Part shown: piece after piece, positions 8,958 to 16,388 of the stretch | Numbering within the stretch: the first letter of the stretch is position 1 | How the letters are laid out: each line of letters starts with the position of its first letter | From: Clostridium transplantifaecale | GTDB taxonomy: Bacteria; Bacillota; Clostridia; Lachnospirales; Lachnospiraceae | DNA length: 64,000 bases | Direction of reading: 5' to 3' | NCBI RefSeq assembly: GCF_900626075.1 | Contig: NZ_UYZY01000002.1 | Location: forward strand, 124,001 to 188,000 | Translations under genes and position numbers: made by a program | Notes under the pieces: generated by a model | Databases searched by the model: none | What the model was told of the DNA's origin: nothing | The model's input: only the letters and a program-made list of their open reading frames with translations

Positions 8958-9077
8958 ACTGCGGCCGGCGCCGCCCTCTTCGGGAAACCGGTAACGCCGC
9001 GTACGGCGATTGGAATAACGTGCATCCTGTGCGCCGTGCTCCTGATCGCCCGCGGTGAAAAGAACGTGAACGCGTGA
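8958..9077 (+). pseudogene. C-terminal remnant of a DMT-superfamily transporter
   Basis: Directly after the nitrilase stop, in the same frame, 39 codons read TAAGAALFGKPVTPRTAIGI, then a hydrophobic stretch and ARGEKNVNA before TGA. This is the pattern of the last membrane helix of EamA/SMR-type transporters (LFGE-PLT-P-GI...). There is no start codon or rest of the gene, so it is a deletion remnant. Confidence 0.6.
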
Positions 9078-9113
9078 GAAGACAATCAGCGAGAAGACAA
9101 TCACAATAAGTTT

Positions 9114-9142
9114 TTGACTTATTAAATGTGCAATGTTAAAAT
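9114..9142 (+). promoter_or_regulatory. Promoter of the RpiR-type regulator gene
   Basis: TTGACT (9114-9119) and TAAAAT (9137-9142) are 17 bases apart. Confidence 0.55.
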
Positions 9143-9166
9143 TGTTAATAAAGAAGCTGATATGCG

Positions 9167-9197
9167 GCGTTCCGGCCCTGATAGCGGGCCGGAACGC
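9167..9197 (+). promoter_or_regulatory. Perfect 12-bp hairpin in the rpiR leader
   Basis: GCGTTCCGGCCC and its complement flank the loop TGATAGC, about 20 bases after the predicted transcription start and 55 before the gene start. No T run follows, so it is not an ordinary terminator. It may be an operator or a leader RNA structure. Confidence 0.5.
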
Positions 9198-9252
9198 TTA
9201 CGTGATATTGCGAGGAATGCTCCAGGCCTCAGAATACGGAGGAGGAATACAA

Positions 9253-10101
9253 ATGGCAGATTTTATTAACCGGGTAACGGCACATTTTGATGAGCTGACG
9301 AAGTCGCATAAGGAAGTTGCGAATTATTTTCTGTATAATCTGGATAAAGTAGCGGTGGGAACACTGGAAGATCTGGCCGGGCTGGTCGGAGTCAGCACCA
9401 CGACGGTAATACGTTTTGCCAGGCAGCTTGGTTATGCCGGATTCACGGAGCTGCAGAAAGATGCACAGAATATTGTTTTAAATAAAGATTCCCTCCCCGG
9501 ACAGACCGACGGCGAACCAGGAAAAGAGAAGGTGAACAGCAGACTGGCGGCATCCTTTGAGAGAGATATCAGAAACATAGAGAATACAATGAAGGATCTG
9601 AAGGAGGAGGAGCTTGACCGTGCAGTCGCACTCATGCAGTCCGCGGATTCTCTTTATATTATGAGTATGAGGATGGGATTTTCACTGTCCTATTACGCCT
9701 TTGCAAGCTGGGGAAGAATCAGGAAGAACCTGCATCTTATCCGTTTTACCGGGATGGAATATCCGGAGGAAATGGTCAGCATGAAGAGGGGGGACGTATG
9801 CGTTGTCTTTGCTTTCCCGCGTTTTACCTCCTTGGCGATTCATCTGCTGGAATGGATGAAGAAGAAACAGATAAAGGTAATCCTGATCACATCCGCGACG
9901 TTTGCCGCCGCCAGGGAATACGCCGAGATTGTACTCCCCTGCCGGGTAAAAACCGCGTCTTACCAGAATTCACACGTTGCGCCTATCTGTCTGATCAATT
10001 ACTTTACAATGGCCCTGACCGCAGAAAATTATGATGAAGCAGCCGAACTCCTGAGAGACACGGAAGAACTTCTCGGCCCTGGTTTTTATATTGGGAACTG
10101 A
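9253..10101 (+). CDS. MurR/RpiR-family transcriptional regulator
   Basis: 282 residues from the ATG at 9253, chosen because GGAGGAGG lies just upstream; the frame is open 40 codons further but without a site. Residues 1-about 77 form the HTH_6 domain (SHKEVANYFLYNLDKVAVGT, then LVGVSTTTVIRFARQLGYAG). Residues about 125-255 form a SIS domain that usually binds a phosphosugar or related ligand. It lies downstream of module A and just before a PduL-like gene, so it may regulate either. The ligand cannot be read from the sequence. Confidence 0.88.
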   Translation: MADFINRVTAHFDELTKSHKEVANYFLYNLDKVAVGTLEDLAGLVGVSTTTVIRFARQLGYAGFTELQKDAQNIVLNKDSLPGQTDGEPGKEKVNSRLAASFERDIRNIENTMKDLKEEELDRAVALMQSADSLYIMSMRMGFSLSYYAFASWGRIRKNLHLIRFTGMEYPEEMVSMKRGDVCVVFAFPRFTSLAIHLLEWMKKKQIKVILITSATFAAAREYAEIVLPCRVKTASYQNSHVAPICLINYFTMALTAENYDEAAELLRDTEELLGPGFYIGN

Positions 10102-10135
10102 TATAATACGATTGAATTTTCATGAGGAAAGCAGA

Positions 10136-10696
10136 ATGAAAAACGAGATTAAAATTATGATGTCTAATCATCACATCCATCTCTCCGGAGAACTTTCTGA
10201 TATTCTGTTCGGAAAAGATTACAAGCTGACCAGGCAAAGGGAAATCGGTGACGGTGAATTTGTATCTGCTGAAACTGTCACAATTAAAGGACCTTCCGGC
10301 ATCCTGGAAAATGTGCGCGTCGTAGGGCCTCTCCGTCCTCTTACTCAGGCAGAGCTGCTCGCCTCCGACTGCTGCAGACTGGGTGTCAACGCCCCTCTGC
10401 GTAATTCCTGGAATCTGGATGGCGCCGCCGCCCTTCTCCTGATTGGGCCAAATGGCCAAAAGGAAATCTCCTGCGGTATTGTGGCTGAGAAACATATCCA
10501 TTTGTCTAAAGCTTTAAGCAGCCGTCTGGGAATTCGTGAGCAGCAGAGAATCAATATTCAAACCTGTAACGGCCTGGTGTTTGAGCACGTACTTGTACGT
10601 GTCCATTCAGGTAAAAGTTCCTTTATGCATCTGAATAAGGACGAGGGCCTGGCTGCCGGACTTCAGAACGGCGATATGGCGCAAATCATTCTTTGA
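10136..10696 (+). CDS. PduL-like phosphate acyltransferase without encapsulation peptide
   Basis: 186 residues from the ATG at 10136 (GAGGAAAG upstream). It contains the two PF06130 half-domains of PduL, which interconverts acyl-CoA and acyl-phosphate. The metal-binding histidine clusters are visible as NHHIHLSG (about 11-17) and EKHIHLSK (about 117-123), with a late H near 165. Unlike the copy at 13894-14811, it starts directly at the first beta strand and has no amphipathic N-terminal helix, so it is probably cytosolic and not packed in the microcompartment. It is on the plus strand, converging on the end of the eut operon, and follows the RpiR gene by 34 bases. Confidence 0.85.
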   Translation: MKNEIKIMMSNHHIHLSGELSDILFGKDYKLTRQREIGDGEFVSAETVTIKGPSGILENVRVVGPLRPLTQAELLASDCCRLGVNAPLRNSWNLDGAAALLLIGPNGQKEISCGIVAEKHIHLSKALSSRLGIREQQRINIQTCNGLVFEHVLVRVHSGKSSFMHLNKDEGLAAGLQNGDMAQIIL

Positions 10697-10735
10697 CACA
10701 GCGGTATCCTGCCAATAATGATAAGACCGCCATAT

Positions 10736-11194
10736 TCACAGTTCCGGCTGAAGTCCTATTTCATCTATCCTGCTTTCCAGCTTTTCAATACAGTTTTCAT
10801 CTCCAAACCCAATCTCCAGGATTTCTTCCGCTCCCGCTATCTCAAGAATTTCCCGTCCCGCTGCAATACGCTCCGGATCACAGCAGAGATCAGTTTTTGT
10901 AATCACTCCTATTACCGGTTTCCCGCTGAACATGGAGCTCATTCTGGGTGAAAATGTATTCTGCTCATCAATTGCTGAGAGAAGAAGCAGGATCACGTCG
11001 GCCTCTACCGCAGTAACAATCAGCGCACTGTAAAATTGTTTCTGCTCCAGATATTCTCCCGGGGTGTCCACAATCCCGTCCCCTATCACCTGGATAGACT
11101 GTGTTTTCTGATAACGGACCGTCTCTCTCATCAGCCGTTGCCCAAGTGTCGTCTTTCCGCAGCCTATCTTTCCGATCATCATAATTTTCTTCAT
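10736..11194 (-). CDS. eutP: EutP/PduV-family small GTPase
   Basis: A 152-residue P-loop NTPase with Walker A GKIGCGKTTL (8-17), switch motif DTPGEY (about 43-48) and base-recognition motif TKTD (about 99-102). EutP/PduV proteins are associated with ethanolamine and propanediol microcompartments; EutP has been linked to acetate kinase activity in Salmonella and PduV to positioning of the shell. It is the last gene of the minus-strand eut operon, three bases after eutS. Confidence 0.88.
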   Translation of the reverse strand: MKKIMMIGKIGCGKTTLGQRLMRETVRYQKTQSIQVIGDGIVDTPGEYLEQKQFYSALIVTAVEADVILLLLSAIDEQNTFSPRMSSMFSGKPVIGVITKTDLCCDPERIAAGREILEIAGAEEILEIGFGDENCIEKLESRIDEIGLQPEL

Positions 11195-11197
11195 GAG

Positions 11198-11560
11198 CTA
11201 AGACCTCGTAATTTCCGTCATTGTAAAATGCAGCGTCTCTCCGAGGACACGAAGGACATCTTTTAACGCCGCGTCCACCGCAGCCACATCACCGCAGATT
11301 ACAAGGGAGCCGGAAAAACGGTCTACAAAAACAATCTCCACTTCGGCGGCTTTGGTCGCCACATCGGCGCCGATGATAGCCGCCTCGCTGGGAGTAATGG
11401 TTAAAATCCCCAGGGCTCCCCTGGATTTACTGACAACCCCCAGTTTCTTATACAAATCGTCGTTGGGGTTCGCAATCAGGTGGGCCATTGTCACCTGTTT
11501 TCCGGGAACAAACTCCTGGATAATCCTCTGTTTTGAATCAAAGGGGTTCTGTTCTGTCAT
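11198..11560 (-). CDS. eutS: BMC shell protein EutS/PduU type
   Basis: A circularly permuted BMC-domain shell protein of 120 residues. The N-terminal extension ([20 protein letters not shown]) is the segment that forms the beta-barrel cap in EutS/PduU. The BMC core follows ([20 protein letters not shown], then [17 protein letters not shown]). It would form hexamers in the facets of the shell. AAAGGAG precedes the ATG. In many Firmicutes and enterobacteria eutS and eutP lead the operon; here they close it. Confidence 0.9.
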   Translation of the reverse strand: MTEQNPFDSKQRIIQEFVPGKQVTMAHLIANPNDDLYKKLGVVSKSRGALGILTITPSEAAIIGADVATKAAEVEIVFVDRFSGSLVICGDVAAVDAALKDVLRVLGETLHFTMTEITRS

Positions 11561-11580
11561 ACCGCCGTCTCCTTTATCAT

Positions 11581-11592
11581 GTTACTGTTCAC
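11581..11592 (+). repeat. Dispersed 12-mer GTTACTGTTCAC, copy 2
   Basis: Exact copy in the 86-base gap between eutS and the PduT-like gene. Confidence 0.6.
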
Positions 11593-11646
11593 ACCCCGGC
11601 TAAAAATCTCTGTGCTGCAAACACCTCCCGGAACATAACCGTAACT

Positions 11647-12192
11647 TTATAATAGCGCCTCAAAAATCTCTTTCCTTGGGCTTGGGATTACAGTGCTGGT
11701 CACGGCCAGGCCCTTTTCCTCCCCTGTCGCCATACCGCAGCGCACGGCCTCTTCCACCGCCGCCACTTCTCCGGTGAGAATAGCAAAGGATTTTCCTCCG
11801 ATTCCCACGCCCAGGCGGACATCCATCAGTGTCACATCGGCCGCCTTAGCCGCCGCATCGGCCGCATAGACCGCAGCCGTGACGCTGAAGAATTCCATAA
11901 CGCCGACAGCGTTCACCCCATCGGGCGTTGTGGAGAGATTGATTGCCTGGATTACCTGCGGATGGACGCGGGGAATCACAACAGAGTCCACAAGATGTGC
12001 GTCTACCACTGCGGCTCCCGCATCCAGGGAGGCGCTTACCGCTGCCACGTCGCCGTAAAACAGGATCGTATATTTACCGGGACATACCGGTTTTGCGTAT
12101 AAAAGTGTCGTGTCCGCCGCCTTCAGAACCGCGTCCGCCGCTTCAATTCCCTTGGCAATACTATTGCTTTCAAGGATTCCGATTGCTTCCAT
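11647..12192 (-). CDS. Tandem-domain BMC shell protein, PduT-like
   Basis: 181 residues containing two BMC domains in series (1-about 88 and about 95-181). Such proteins form trimeric pseudohexamers. The pore loop of the first domain carries KPVCPGKY (Cys37 region), the position where PduT holds its [4Fe-4S] cluster in the central pore, so electron transfer across the shell is plausible. The neighbouring PduS-like flavo/iron-sulfur protein supports this, since PduS and PduT work together in propanediol systems. ATAAAGGAG sets the start. Confidence 0.88.
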   Translation of the reverse strand: MEAIGILESNSIAKGIEAADAVLKAADTTLLYAKPVCPGKYTILFYGDVAAVSASLDAGAAVVDAHLVDSVVIPRVHPQVIQAINLSTTPDGVNAVGVMEFFSVTAAVYAADAAAKAADVTLMDVRLGVGIGGKSFAILTGEVAAVEEAVRCGMATGEEKGLAVTSTVIPSPRKEIFEALL

Positions 12193-12258
12193 TCTCTGTA
12201 TGCTCCTTTATCTGAATACTGTCTGTTACGCATTGCCGTACAAAAACATATAAACTTT

Positions 12259-13608
12259 TTACGGCCTGATTACCAGGTACTGTTCCTCCAGCGCTGCAAC
12301 TCCGCTTATGGAAGCGTGAAGCGCAGAACCGAGACTTCCCTCGGGGCAGACCGCAATAAGCTGTCCTTTTTCCACCCGCTCGCCGTCTTTTATGACCGGC
12401 TGCGAAGGCGCTCCGATACTTTGGCGGAGGGCCAGGCGGACCGTCCCTGATGACTCGGGAGTAATCTCTTTCAGCTCATCAATCTGAATCTCTTCAAACG
12501 CCGCCACCCCGGCTCTGGACGCTACCCTGGCCGTGGGCGCCTTGCGCATGTTCCGGTTCGGATCCGGCTCCCACTCACCTTCGGTACGCTGATAGCGGAT
12601 GCCTGCCCTGGCCAGTTCCCCTTTCAGCAGGGAATTGACTTTTCTCGGCTGCAGTCCCATCGGACATGCATATACTTCACAGATTCCGCACTCGCAGCAA
12701 AGCGCCGCATTCTGTACGTCCCGATCGTCCAGTATCTCCGTCAAATCGCGGCAGGATGAGAGTTTGCGCATAATCCGGTGCGGTTCAAGCGGATGGCCGA
12801 GCAATGCCCTTGGGCAGAGCTGGGAACAGAAGCTGCACTGGATGCACGCCGATTTGGCACGGTTTAACATGTGTTTCAGCGTGACTTCGGAACGTCTGGC
12901 AATACTGCTGTCCGTGGAGAGCACGATAAGCCCCGACATGGTCTTTGTAACGCACGCAGACTCCGCCTCCTCCTTTGACATGAGTTTTCCCATCATCGGG
13001 CCGCCGTTTACCACCACATAGTCCGAAAGCAGCGGGCCTCCCGCCAGCTTCAGACATTCACCGACCGGTGTCCCGATCGGCACCTTTGCGATAACCGGAT
13101 GTTTCACTTCGCCGGTCACGGTCAGATACTTCTGTGTGAAAGGTCTGCCCTCCATTGCCTCATAGATGCCGTACAGCGTGGCAACGTTATTTACAACACA
13201 GCCCACATTCAGCGGGATCCCTGCGGGCGGCACGACTTTTCCGGTCACCTCATAGACGATAGTCTGCTCATCTCCCGCCGGAAAAAAGCTCTCAAGCCTG
13301 TGAAGCCGGACGTCCGAACCGAGTGACCGGATTGCCTCCTCCAGAGCCGCTATTTCCCTTGTATAAGATGCTTTAAGCGCAATGACGCAGCCGCCTGCAC
13401 CGGTCTCACGAAGCAGCATATCTGCGGCCTTAATCAGTTCCCCGGCCTTATTTCTCATGAGATATCGGTCCGTCTGCAGGAGAGGCTCACATTCTGCTCC
13501 GTTGATTATAATTGTTTCAATTGTTCCATTGTACTTTGCGTGGGTCGGGAAACCGGCTCCGCCGCAGCCGATAATTCCGGCCTGATAGATAAGTTTTGTC
13601 AGCTGCAT
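12259..13608 (-). CDS. PduS-like cobalamin reductase (RnfC-related iron-sulfur flavoprotein)
   Basis: 449 residues from the ATG at 13608, which has AAAGGTGAG upstream and sits one base after the eutN stop. The N-terminal RnfC/complex-I 51-kDa-like nucleotide and FMN-binding domain starts GIIGCGGAGFPTHAKYNG. A SLBB segment follows near 170-220. Two 4Fe-4S motifs are visible: CIQCSFCSQLCP (about 255-266) and CCECGICEVYACP (about 300-312). A lipoyl/biotinyl-like barrel is at the C-terminus (VKDGERVEKGQLIAVCPEGS). It is expected to reduce cob(III)alamin for the adenosyltransferase EutT encoded in the same operon. Confidence 0.9.
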   Translation of the reverse strand: MQLTKLIYQAGIIGCGGAGFPTHAKYNGTIETIIINGAECEPLLQTDRYLMRNKAGELIKAADMLLRETGAGGCVIALKASYTREIAALEEAIRSLGSDVRLHRLESFFPAGDEQTIVYEVTGKVVPPAGIPLNVGCVVNNVATLYGIYEAMEGRPFTQKYLTVTGEVKHPVIAKVPIGTPVGECLKLAGGPLLSDYVVVNGGPMMGKLMSKEEAESACVTKTMSGLIVLSTDSSIARRSEVTLKHMLNRAKSACIQCSFCSQLCPRALLGHPLEPHRIMRKLSSCRDLTEILDDRDVQNAALCCECGICEVYACPMGLQPRKVNSLLKGELARAGIRYQRTEGEWEPDPNRNMRKAPTARVASRAGVAAFEEIQIDELKEITPESSGTVRLALRQSIGAPSQPVIKDGERVEKGQLIAVCPEGSLGSALHASISGVAALEEQYLVIRP

Positions 13609-13609
13609 A

Positions 13610-13888
13610 TTACTCACCTTTTTCCTTTGAGATCTCGAGGGAATCAATAATGCCGACAATGGCGCTGTCAATCGGAGAATCGTCGGAACCGATTGCCCGT
13701 CTGGCCGTACTTCCGCTTACCACCAGAACCTGCTCTCCAATTCCCGCTCCAACGGAATCGGCCGCCACAAAGGTGGCCCCGTTTCTCCTGTTTGTCGTCA
13801 CTTCCCGCACAATCATCAGTTTATGTCCGTTCAGGGCCTCTTCCTTTTTCGTCGCCCAGACATGGCCTACTACCTGACAAATCATCAT
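13610..13888 (-). CDS. eutN: BMC vertex pentamer EutN/CcmL family
   Basis: 92 residues matching the Pfam EutN_CcmL fold: MICQVVGHVWATKKEEALNG at the start, GAGIGEQVLVVSGSTARRA in the middle and DSAIVGIIDS near the end. These proteins form pentamers that close the corners of the microcompartment shell. It is tightly packed in the operon, five bases from the PduL-like gene upstream and one base from the PduS-like start. Confidence 0.92.
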   Translation of the reverse strand: MMICQVVGHVWATKKEEALNGHKLMIVREVTTNRRNGATFVAADSVGAGIGEQVLVVSGSTARRAIGSDDSPIDSAIVGIIDSLEISKEKGE

Positions 13889-13893
13889 ATGGC

Positions 13894-14811
13894 CTACCTC
13901 CTCCCCTGCCAGAGGACTTCAATTCCCGACTGGCGCAAAACGTCTTTTGCCGAAGGCGTCAGAATGACTCCCTTGGCCACCGTGAGCGTTGATTGTTGTT
14001 CGGACGCAAACCGGCGCGCCACCGCCTCGGTGATCAGTTTTCCTTCAAAAACCGCACCGCCTGCGGCCGGCTTCGGCGCTTTCCTGTCCGCTTCTTCCAC
14101 TGCCATCGCGGAAATTCCTTCATATTTTCCACTTCTGCATGCCTGCTCTGCGCATACGTCTCCCGAAACTCTCATTCTGGCGGTGGCATTTTTCGGCAGC
14201 ATACACGCATTGGCCTCATCAAAATCAATATGCATGGCAAGCGCCGCCTGGCTGCTGACACGGCAGATGACATTTTCAAGTGTTATCTTCCGCTCTCCGC
14301 CAATGGTTACGGAAACTCTCTGTCCGTCCGTAATGCCGATTTCACCGGCCTCAGGCGGCGTGATATGGATGTGGGCCTGCGCTATGATCACGCTCTCTTT
14401 TGCAAATATCATTCCTTTGGGACCGATGATATACACATCGCCTGCTCCCGCCAGATCTCCTGACATGCAAATCGGCGCGTCGATTCCCAGCGACCGACAG
14501 TCCGTAAGAGACAGTTCCGTCTGGACTTCCTCTCTCTCCGGTCCCAGCACCGCCACGTTTTCGATTCTTCCTTTGGGCGTCACAAGAGTGACCCGTTCCT
14601 CACTCAGGAACTGTCCAGGCTGGGATAACGGCCTCTTTGGAGTCAGCTTTGCCCCAGCTCCAAACAGCTGTCCGACCGCCTCTTTCGTCAGATGAACGTG
14701 CTTGGCCGAAACCTCCACCGGAAAATCGAGAGGCAGTTCCCGGCCCGTCACCTGCTCTCCGCATTCTGCAAGAACACGGAGGATAATTTCCTGTATCTGT
14801 TGTCTATTCAT
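13894..14811 (-). CDS. PduL phosphate acyltransferase with encapsulation peptide and C-terminal extension
   Basis: 305 residues from the ATG at 14811 (GGGAGGG upstream). Residues 1-18 (MNRQQIQEIILRVLAECG) form an amphipathic helix typical of a microcompartment targeting peptide. Residues about 30-215 are the two PduL half-domains with histidine motifs SAKHVHLTKEA and QAHIHIT. They convert acetyl-CoA to acetyl phosphate inside the shell and recycle CoA. An extension of about 85 residues follows and ends KGVILTPSAKDVLRQSGIEV, a motif also found near the N-terminus of the adjacent EutT protein. Compare the shorter, untargeted PduL copy at 10136. Confidence 0.9.
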   Translation of the reverse strand: MNRQQIQEIILRVLAECGEQVTGRELPLDFPVEVSAKHVHLTKEAVGQLFGAGAKLTPKRPLSQPGQFLSEERVTLVTPKGRIENVAVLGPEREEVQTELSLTDCRSLGIDAPICMSGDLAGAGDVYIIGPKGMIFAKESVIIAQAHIHITPPEAGEIGITDGQRVSVTIGGERKITLENVICRVSSQAALAMHIDFDEANACMLPKNATARMRVSGDVCAEQACRSGKYEGISAMAVEEADRKAPKPAAGGAVFEGKLITEAVARRFASEQQSTLTVAKGVILTPSAKDVLRQSGIEVLWQGRR

Positions 14812-14857
14812 AAAACCCTCCCAGGGATAAAGCGGGATTCCTGTCCCTCTTGTAATT

Positions 14858-15586
14858 CTATAATCCGGATACAACACGGCAGAAAAGAATATAGATGCCG
14901 CTGCTCAGCCGGTTTAAGTGTTCGATAATTCCAAGTGGATCGCCTTGCGGGAAAGCATTTGCCGCACTCAGCTCCGCCTCTCTTACCTGTGTGCGGAGAA
15001 GATTCAGCTCAAGAGCCGTTTCCCCCATCGTGCAGTCGGGAATCGGATGCTCTATCCCGAAGTTCTCCTTCACATTGTGGGACATACGCCTGATTTCACC
15101 GTGTTCCAGTCCAAACAGCCGCACCTCCCTAAGAGGCTCCTCTTTCACCTCAGCCCCGAGGATTTCCCTCAGATACTGCAGGACACTGTCCAGATCCCGG
15201 CAAAGCTCCCGATTATCCTGATTTTTTGCCTGCATCAGCAGTACGCGTGCCTGCAGTCCATCTATCTGGCCGCGGAGTGCAATGCGCGGGTGGGTCTTGG
15301 GAACCAGGAGGTTTTCACGCAGATGTGTCATATCCTCCGGTTTTTCCCCATACCCCTCGCCGGTCGCAGCATCAATATACGTACGGCCTCCCTGTTTTTT
15401 GATTGGAGTCCGGGTCATTGCGGCATGAGATGACGGGTTCACGCAGTCAAATATCAGTTCCACGCCGCGGTCACGGAGGAATTCTTTTGCCGACGGTGTG
15501 ACAAAAGTCCCCTGCGGCACCCGGTATTCCCGGTCGGCCCGGGAAATCTGTTCCGTCCTTAAATCTGCTTCCGTCAATACTTTCAT
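14858..15586 (-). CDS. eutT: Ethanolamine-system corrinoid adenosyltransferase EutT
   Basis: 242 residues of the EutT branch of cobalamin adenosyltransferases, which make adenosylcobalamin for ethanolamine ammonia-lyase. The helical C-terminal domain shows LRGQIDGLQARVLLMQ and the LNLLRTQVREAEL helix near residue 200. The Cys-rich metal motif of enterobacterial EutT is not present, as in many Firmicutes. The N-terminus carries VTPSAKEFLRDRGVELIF, matching the tail of the neighbouring PduL. The upstream 110 bases hold repeated GGTAAC words but no recognised signal. Confidence 0.85.
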   Translation of the reverse strand: MKVLTEADLRTEQISRADREYRVPQGTFVTPSAKEFLRDRGVELIFDCVNPSSHAAMTRTPIKKQGGRTYIDAATGEGYGEKPEDMTHLRENLLVPKTHPRIALRGQIDGLQARVLLMQAKNQDNRELCRDLDSVLQYLREILGAEVKEEPLREVRLFGLEHGEIRRMSHNVKENFGIEHPIPDCTMGETALELNLLRTQVREAELSAANAFPQGDPLGIIEHLNRLSSGIYILFCRVVSGL

Positions 15587-15696
15587 AGTTACGTTCCCTG
15601 TTCTTTAAATGCTGCAGTTGTAACGGTCCGCACAAGCCTGAACTGTTACCTTCCCAACGGTTACCTGCTGTTTTGCCGACTCTGCTGCCCGGTGTC

Positions 15697-15984
15697 CTAC
15701 TCGGCGTTCTGTACCGGCAGAATCAGTTCAACCTCACCGTGCGGACGCGGAATTACATGTACGGATACGAGTTCTCCGATATTTCCCGCTGCTGCTGCCC
15801 CTGCGTCGGTTGCCGCCTTTACGGCTCCCACATCGCCGCGTACCATTACCGTCACAAGGCCGCCGCCCACATGCTCTTTTCCGATCAGTGTCACATTGGC
15901 TGCCTTCACCATTGCATCGGCTGCTTCGATTGAAGCAACCAGCCCTCTTGTTTCTATCATTCCCAGTGCCTGTAATGCTGCCAT
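15697..15984 (-). CDS. BMC hexameric shell protein (EutM/PduA type), copy 1
   Basis: 95 residues forming one BMC domain ([20 protein letters not shown], then [20 protein letters not shown]). It is a standard hexamer building the shell facets. It differs from the next gene at few positions (for example [14 protein letters not shown] and the last residues), so the two are recent tandem duplicates. GATAAAGGAG precedes the ATG. Confidence 0.93.
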   Translation of the reverse strand: MAALQALGMIETRGLVASIEAADAMVKAANVTLIGKEHVGGGLVTVMVRGDVGAVKAATDAGAAAAGNIGELVSVHVIPRPHGEVELILPVQNAE

Positions 15985-16051
15985 GATTTACTCTCCTTTA
16001 TCTTGTAACTATTACCTTCATAGTTACCGTTTTTGTGTATCGCGAAGCGTG

Positions 16052-16339
16052 TTACTCTACATCCAGTTTCGGCAGAATCAGTTCTACTTCTGCATGAGGA
16101 CGCGGAATTACATGTACGGATACGAGTTCACCCACGCGTCCGGCTGCCGCCGCACCCGCGTCGGTTGCCGCTTTTACAGCTCCTACATCGCCGCGTACCA
16201 TTACCGTCACAAGGCCGCCTCCTACATGTACCTTGCCGATCAGAGTTACGTTTGCCGCCTTAACCATTGCATCGGCTGCCTCAATCGAACCAACCAGTCC
16301 CTTTGTTTCTACCATTCCCAGTGCCTGTAATGCTGCCAT
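16052..16339 (-). CDS. BMC hexameric shell protein (EutM/PduA type), copy 2
   Basis: 95 residues and nearly identical to the downstream neighbour, with [20 protein letters not shown] at the start and a different C-terminal tail (LPKLDVE). A perfect AAGGAGG precedes the start. Two copies presumably raise the amount of major shell protein and could give mixed hexamers. Confidence 0.93.
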   Translation of the reverse strand: MAALQALGMVETKGLVGSIEAADAMVKAANVTLIGKVHVGGGLVTVMVRGDVGAVKAATDAGAAAAGRVGELVSVHVIPRPHAEVELILPKLDVE

Positions 16340-16388
16340 AATCTTTTCCTCCTTGGATTTTTTAATTATTGTTTGGTCATTTTCTTAA

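Noticed and set aside
9167..9197. Hairpin as a terminator for module A
   Set aside because: No T run follows, and a good promoter lies between module A and the hairpin.
13823..14695. 290-codon open frame opposite the PduL gene
   Set aside because: Antisense to a clear enzyme gene, no ribosome binding site, composition typical of a shadow frame in GC-rich codons.
15600..16050. Clustered GGTAAC/GTTACC words as a CRISPR or tandem repeat
   Set aside because: Spacing is irregular, units are only six bases long, and some lie within coding or ribosome-binding regions.
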